Below are positions 60,961-64,000 of a stretch of 64,000 nucleotides of DNA, in pieces. The notes beneath the pieces were generated by a model. That model had not been told where the DNA came from and did no database searches. It saw only the letters and a list, made by a program, of their open reading frames with translations. The stretch spans positions 1-64,000 of the forward strand of contig NZ_JACHKT010000021.1 in assembly GCF_014204325.1 (NCBI RefSeq), in the 5' to 3' direction. The DNA is from Arcicella rosea. Lineage in GTDB: Bacteria > Bacteroidota > Bacteroidia > Cytophagales > Spirosomataceae. Position 1 is the first letter of the stretch; each line of letters starts with the position of its first letter. A program made the position numbers and the translations under genes.

Positions 60961-62187
60961 ATGCTATTTAACTTTAATTTAAAGAGTTCTATTTTACTGA
61001 TTTTTTTCGTTCATGGAATCGTATTCTCTTTACTGTTATTGAAGAAAGGAGTTCAGCATCAAAGTAAAGAGAGTTTCTGGTTGAGTCTTTTTATTTTTTT
61101 ATCAAGTTTATACATAGCCCCATTTATGCTTGGTTATGCAGGTTGGTACAGCAAACAGCCTTATCGAGACATTATGTTTTATATTCCTTTCCAGCAATTA
61201 TTTTTACTTGGCCCTATTATCTTCTTTTATGTACAAAGTTTACTCAATAAGTCATCCCAGTTATTCCAGAAAGATTTTATCCCTTTTGTCCCAGCAATAG
61301 CTTATTTTATCTATACACTTATTGTATTTATTACAGATAAGTTGGTGCTACATCAATACTATTTCTATGCTGATGAGAGGGATAAAGATTTATCTACATG
61401 GTATCAGGTAGCAGGTTTGTTTTCTATGATGTATTACGTTTTTTTGAGTTTACGCTATTATGCTATCTACAAAAAAATAGCATTTCAGGTAGTTAGTTTT
61501 GCAGAAACAATTTTGTTTAATTGGGTACGGCAATATCTTATTGCCTTATTGGTGATACTATCGCTCAGGGTTTTATTTTTCATATTAAACCCTGAATGGG
61601 ATGAATTCGGGAATAAATTTTGGTATTACTTGTGTTTTTCGATACTCTTTTATTACATATCCATTAGTGGTTATTCAAATGCTATCAAAACAGTTATTCC
61701 TTACCAAGCATCTTCTCTATTTAATCACGATTCTTCTTACTTATTGCATGAAGAAAAGGGTTATGAAATGAATGAAATTATAAAAGAATTGGTCAATGAA
61801 ACGGATGCTATAACCATAACAGATATAGAAATTTGGAAACAAAAAATTGAAGATTTAATGATTGTTGATAAAGCTTTTGAAAATCCGATATTGACTTTAA
61901 CAGATATTGCAGAAAAATTAGCCACTAATCCAAAACAAATATCACAAGTAGTCAACCAAGGTTTCAATATGAATTTCAATGATTTTGTAAATAGCTACAG
62001 AATTGAAGCCGTAAAAGAAATGCTGAAAAATGGGGAGCATAAAAAACAAACTTTATTGGGAATTGCCTTTGGTTGTGGTTTCAATTCTAAATCTACATTC
62101 AACAGGACTTTTAAAAAACAGACTTCCCTTTCCCCAAAAGAATACATCAATAAGTTAGAAAATACTGCCAAAGATTTGAATAAATAA
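60961..62187 (+). CDS. AraC-type regulator with N-terminal membrane domain
   Basis: 408 residues. About seven membrane segments in the first 245 residues (LILIFFVHG..., FWLSLFIFLSSLYIA, LFLLGPIIFFYVQ, FVPAIAYFIYTLIV...), then a cytosolic AraC double HTH (LTDIAEKLATNPKQISQVVNQGFNMNFNDFVNSYRI and LLGIAFGCGFNSKSTFNRTFKKQTSLSPKEYI). The layout suggests direct sensing of a membrane or periplasmic signal and DNA binding by one protein. 84 bp before the serine hydrolase gene, a likely partner or target. Confidence 0.93.
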   Translation: MLFNFNLKSSILLIFFVHGIVFSLLLLKKGVQHQSKESFWLSLFIFLSSLYIAPFMLGYAGWYSKQPYRDIMFYIPFQQLFLLGPIIFFYVQSLLNKSSQLFQKDFIPFVPAIAYFIYTLIVFITDKLVLHQYYFYADERDKDLSTWYQVAGLFSMMYYVFLSLRYYAIYKKIAFQVVSFAETILFNWVRQYLIALLVILSLRVLFFILNPEWDEFGNKFWYYLCFSILFYYISISGYSNAIKTVIPYQASSLFNHDSSYLLHEEKGYEMNEIIKELVNETDAITITDIEIWKQKIEDLMIVDKAFENPILTLTDIAEKLATNPKQISQVVNQGFNMNFNDFVNSYRIEAVKEMLKNGEHKKQTLLGIAFGCGFNSKSTFNRTFKKQTSLSPKEYINKLENTAKDLNK

Positions 62188-62271
62188 ATAGCCTTAAAAC
62201 TATGTGCCAAATCTTGATGTGGGACGACTTTACACCGAAAAAGCATCAATTTTGTTTAAAAAAAACAAAAA

Positions 62272-63963
62272 ATGAAAAGATTAGCCATCATCAAAAAGTC
62301 TTCAACTACTAATATTTTATTTAGGTATTGTACTTCTATTATCTTGCCGTTTTTCTCGTTAGCAACTCTTTTTGGGCAAGTGCCTCTCGACTCTGTCAAT
62401 GTTAAAGTAAATACCTTATTGGCTTCTAAAGTAAAAGAAAGTAGTCCCGGCGTAGCTGTTGCCATTATCAAAGACGGAGTATTAATCTCAAAAGCAGTAA
62501 GAGGGCAAGCCAATCTCGACTTTCAAATTCCTGTTGATTTTAATACATCTTTTAACATTGCTTCTAACGCAAAGCAATTCACCGCTGCTTGTATGTTGTT
62601 ATTGCAAAAAGACGGTTTAATTTCACTTGATGATGATTTTAGAAAATATGTACCCGATATACTAAAGAACTATCCCGATAAAATCAGTATTAAAAACCTT
62701 CTAAATCATACCAGTGGCTTTAGAGATGTCTATGATTTATGGGCTTTGCAAGATATAACTTGGTGGCAAACATTTGTTAGTAATACTGATGCCATTAACC
62801 TATTAAAAAAGCAAACAGATTTGAATTTTAAGCCAAGTTCACAATACTTATACAGCAATTCTAACTACTTGATTTTGGCAGAAATTGTAAAAATCGTCAC
62901 CAAAACGTCACTGAAAGATTACATAAAGGCTAAAATCTTTGAGCCTTTACAGATGAACCAAACGGCTTTCGTTGATGATTATATGCAAGTAATACCTAAA
63001 AGAGCAGATGGATATGGCAATTTTAATGGCTGGAAAAAATACCCTTGGATAACCAGTTTATATGGCGATGGTGGATTGTTTACAACGATTGATGACCAAA
63101 TAAAGTGGGAAAAACATCTACATAACCCCACGCTTTGGGATAATCAATTTAACTCAGTCTTTCTTCAGCCAATCAAAACTGAAAATCAGACATTTTATGG
63201 TTTTGGATTAATGTTTGAAAACTACAAAGGCTTAACACATACCTATCATGATGGAAGTACTGGTGCTTATAATGCTTCTTTTGATAGATTCCCTACTGAA
63301 AAAATTTCTATTATAGTAATGACCAATAACACGCAGGTTTGGACAAGAGGACTTTCGCAAGAATTGACAGCATTGGTAATTGACAAAACTAAATTTATTG
63401 AAACAAATAATCTTTTAACAGAGACTGAAACTACCAACACACAGTTACACATTTTAGGAGATTATCAGTTTGAGGATGGTCGAATTATTAAAATTAGGAA
63501 AGATAGTGCAGGTTTATACAGAGATATTTACGGAAGGAACCCATCTAAATTGAAGCAAGAAACTTCATCAATTTATGCTTATGAAACAGTAAAAGATTTG
63601 AAAATAAAGTTTATCGTTCAAAACAAAATAGTAAAATCACTTACTATTTTCCATCCCTTACAATCATTTCAAACAGCTATAAAACTTCCTAATATCAAAG
63701 TGGAGGACAATTATTATGAAACCCTTAACGGAAAGTATTTTAATGCTGAAACCAATACCAGTATTGAAATTAAACACTTAAAAGGAAATGATTACAGCCT
63801 TATCAAAAATAAAGAAACCCAACATGCAATGCTGATTAGAAAAGATTACCTTGCTATGAATTCCTATCAAATGCTCATTGAAAGAAATTCCAACAATAAA
63901 ATTATTGGATTAAAGGTAAATGATAACAGGATTCTCAATGTAAGATTTAAGAAGGTAAAGTAA
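62272..63963 (+). CDS. Serine hydrolase, class C beta-lactamase/penicillin-binding-like
   Basis: 563 residues with a signal sequence (YCTSIILPFFSLATLFGQ). Active-site SxxK at Ser98-Lys101 (SNAK in NIASNAKQFTAAC), YxN at Tyr194-Ser195-Asn196 (LYSNSN), and a third-motif region HTYHDGSTGAY. Length exceeds AmpC; the extra 190 residues (about 375-563) form a beta-rich C-terminal domain. Such proteins act as esterases, D-amino-acid peptidases or beta-lactamases; substrate unknown. Complete in the window. Confidence 0.93.
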   Translation: MKRLAIIKKSSTTNILFRYCTSIILPFFSLATLFGQVPLDSVNVKVNTLLASKVKESSPGVAVAIIKDGVLISKAVRGQANLDFQIPVDFNTSFNIASNAKQFTAACMLLLQKDGLISLDDDFRKYVPDILKNYPDKISIKNLLNHTSGFRDVYDLWALQDITWWQTFVSNTDAINLLKKQTDLNFKPSSQYLYSNSNYLILAEIVKIVTKTSLKDYIKAKIFEPLQMNQTAFVDDYMQVIPKRADGYGNFNGWKKYPWITSLYGDGGLFTTIDDQIKWEKHLHNPTLWDNQFNSVFLQPIKTENQTFYGFGLMFENYKGLTHTYHDGSTGAYNASFDRFPTEKISIIVMTNNTQVWTRGLSQELTALVIDKTKFIETNNLLTETETTNTQLHILGDYQFEDGRIIKIRKDSAGLYRDIYGRNPSKLKQETSSIYAYETVKDLKIKFIVQNKIVKSLTIFHPLQSFQTAIKLPNIKVEDNYYETLNGKYFNAETNTSIEIKHLKGNDYSLIKNKETQHAMLIRKDYLAMNSYQMLIERNSNNKIIGLKVNDNRILNVRFKKVK

Positions 63964-64000
63964 CATGAAAGAGTTGTAATTATTGCCGTTGATGGTATTT

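Noticed and set aside
1-64000. tRNA, rRNA or phage genes
   Set aside because: I looked through the gaps for cloverleaf ends, rRNA blocks and phage structural genes and found none; short structured RNAs could still be missed by eye.

Overview
The window reads as chromosomal DNA of an AT-rich Bacteroidota, probably of the Cytophagales (Spirosomaceae-like) type. This rests on sequence signs rather than a database match: a secreted protein with a C-terminal type IX secretion (T9SS) sorting domain, promoter boxes of the Bacteroidota form TAnnTTTG (some with an upstream TTTG), few purine-rich Shine-Dalgarno sites, many lipoproteins with a lipobox cysteine, 7TM-AraC regulators, and lipid genes (sphingomyelin-synthase-like PAP2 protein, phosphosulfolactate synthase) that fit sphingolipid or sulfonolipid producers. 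I see no rRNA, tRNA, CRISPR array or prophage.

Layout. 0-1.1 kb: 3' part of a DDE transposase gene cut by the window edge. 1.2-9.1 kb: hybrid histidine kinase, RecQ helicase, M3 oligopeptidase, and a ribosomal protein S10 gene standing alone. 9.2-14.2 kb: NTF2-like secreted protein, AraC regulator, lipoprotein, TruC-like pseudouridine synthase, class V aminotransferase, atypical acyl carrier protein. 14.2-21.7 kb: RND efflux locus on the minus strand (tetR, hotdog thioesterase, then after a hairpin terminator tolC, glutathione peroxidase, adaptor, pump). 21.7-30.6 kb: DUF2147, ComA, DedA, phytanoyl-CoA-dioxygenase-like, PAP2/SMS-like, MsrA, DsbD, YdcF, cupin. 30.9-37.7 kb: second RND locus on the plus strand (tetR-tolC-adaptor-pump), started from a promoter lying inside a perfect 25-bp inverted repeat. 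37.7-43.9 kb: lone antitoxin-like gene, T9SS cargo, glycosylasparaginase, small membrane protein, lone fusA. 43.9-47.3 kb: AraC regulator divergent from aldehyde dehydrogenase plus DUF779, with three 21-bp operator-like repeats between them. 47.8-52.3 kb: gpsA, HIT, gamma carbonic anhydrase, lipoprotein, hemB. 52.9-60.3 kb: eukaryote-type glycogen synthase, GH3-family adenylase, TauE/SafE permease, sulfite-oxidase-fold protein, COX III, ispE, glycerophosphodiesterase. 60.4-64 kb: GNAT, 7TM-AraC regulator, serine beta-lactamase-like hydrolase.

The strongest non-coding signals are: (i) a repeat of about 240-270 bp with imperfect terminal inverted repeats and an internal rho-independent terminator, present complete at 29.17-29.41 kb and, inverted, at 51.06-51.33 kb, with a core-only copy at 50.04-50.15 kb. 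Both complete copies put their hairpin about 40 nt after a gene that has no other visible terminator (dsbD, hemB), so it looks like a MITE-like mobile terminator. (ii) The palindromic promoter of the second RND locus. (iii) The three 21-bp repeats in front of aldehyde dehydrogenase. (iv) A set of low-complexity 'word' repeats (variants of ATCAGCTATCAGC, TGAATGCTGAGTG and TTTGAAGATTTGAA) in at least eight gene junctions, several of which fold back on themselves, and one of which has become the last codons of the GH3 gene.

Most genes are ordinary housekeeping or envelope functions. No obvious multi-gene novel system is present. The most interesting material is in the repeats and control regions.
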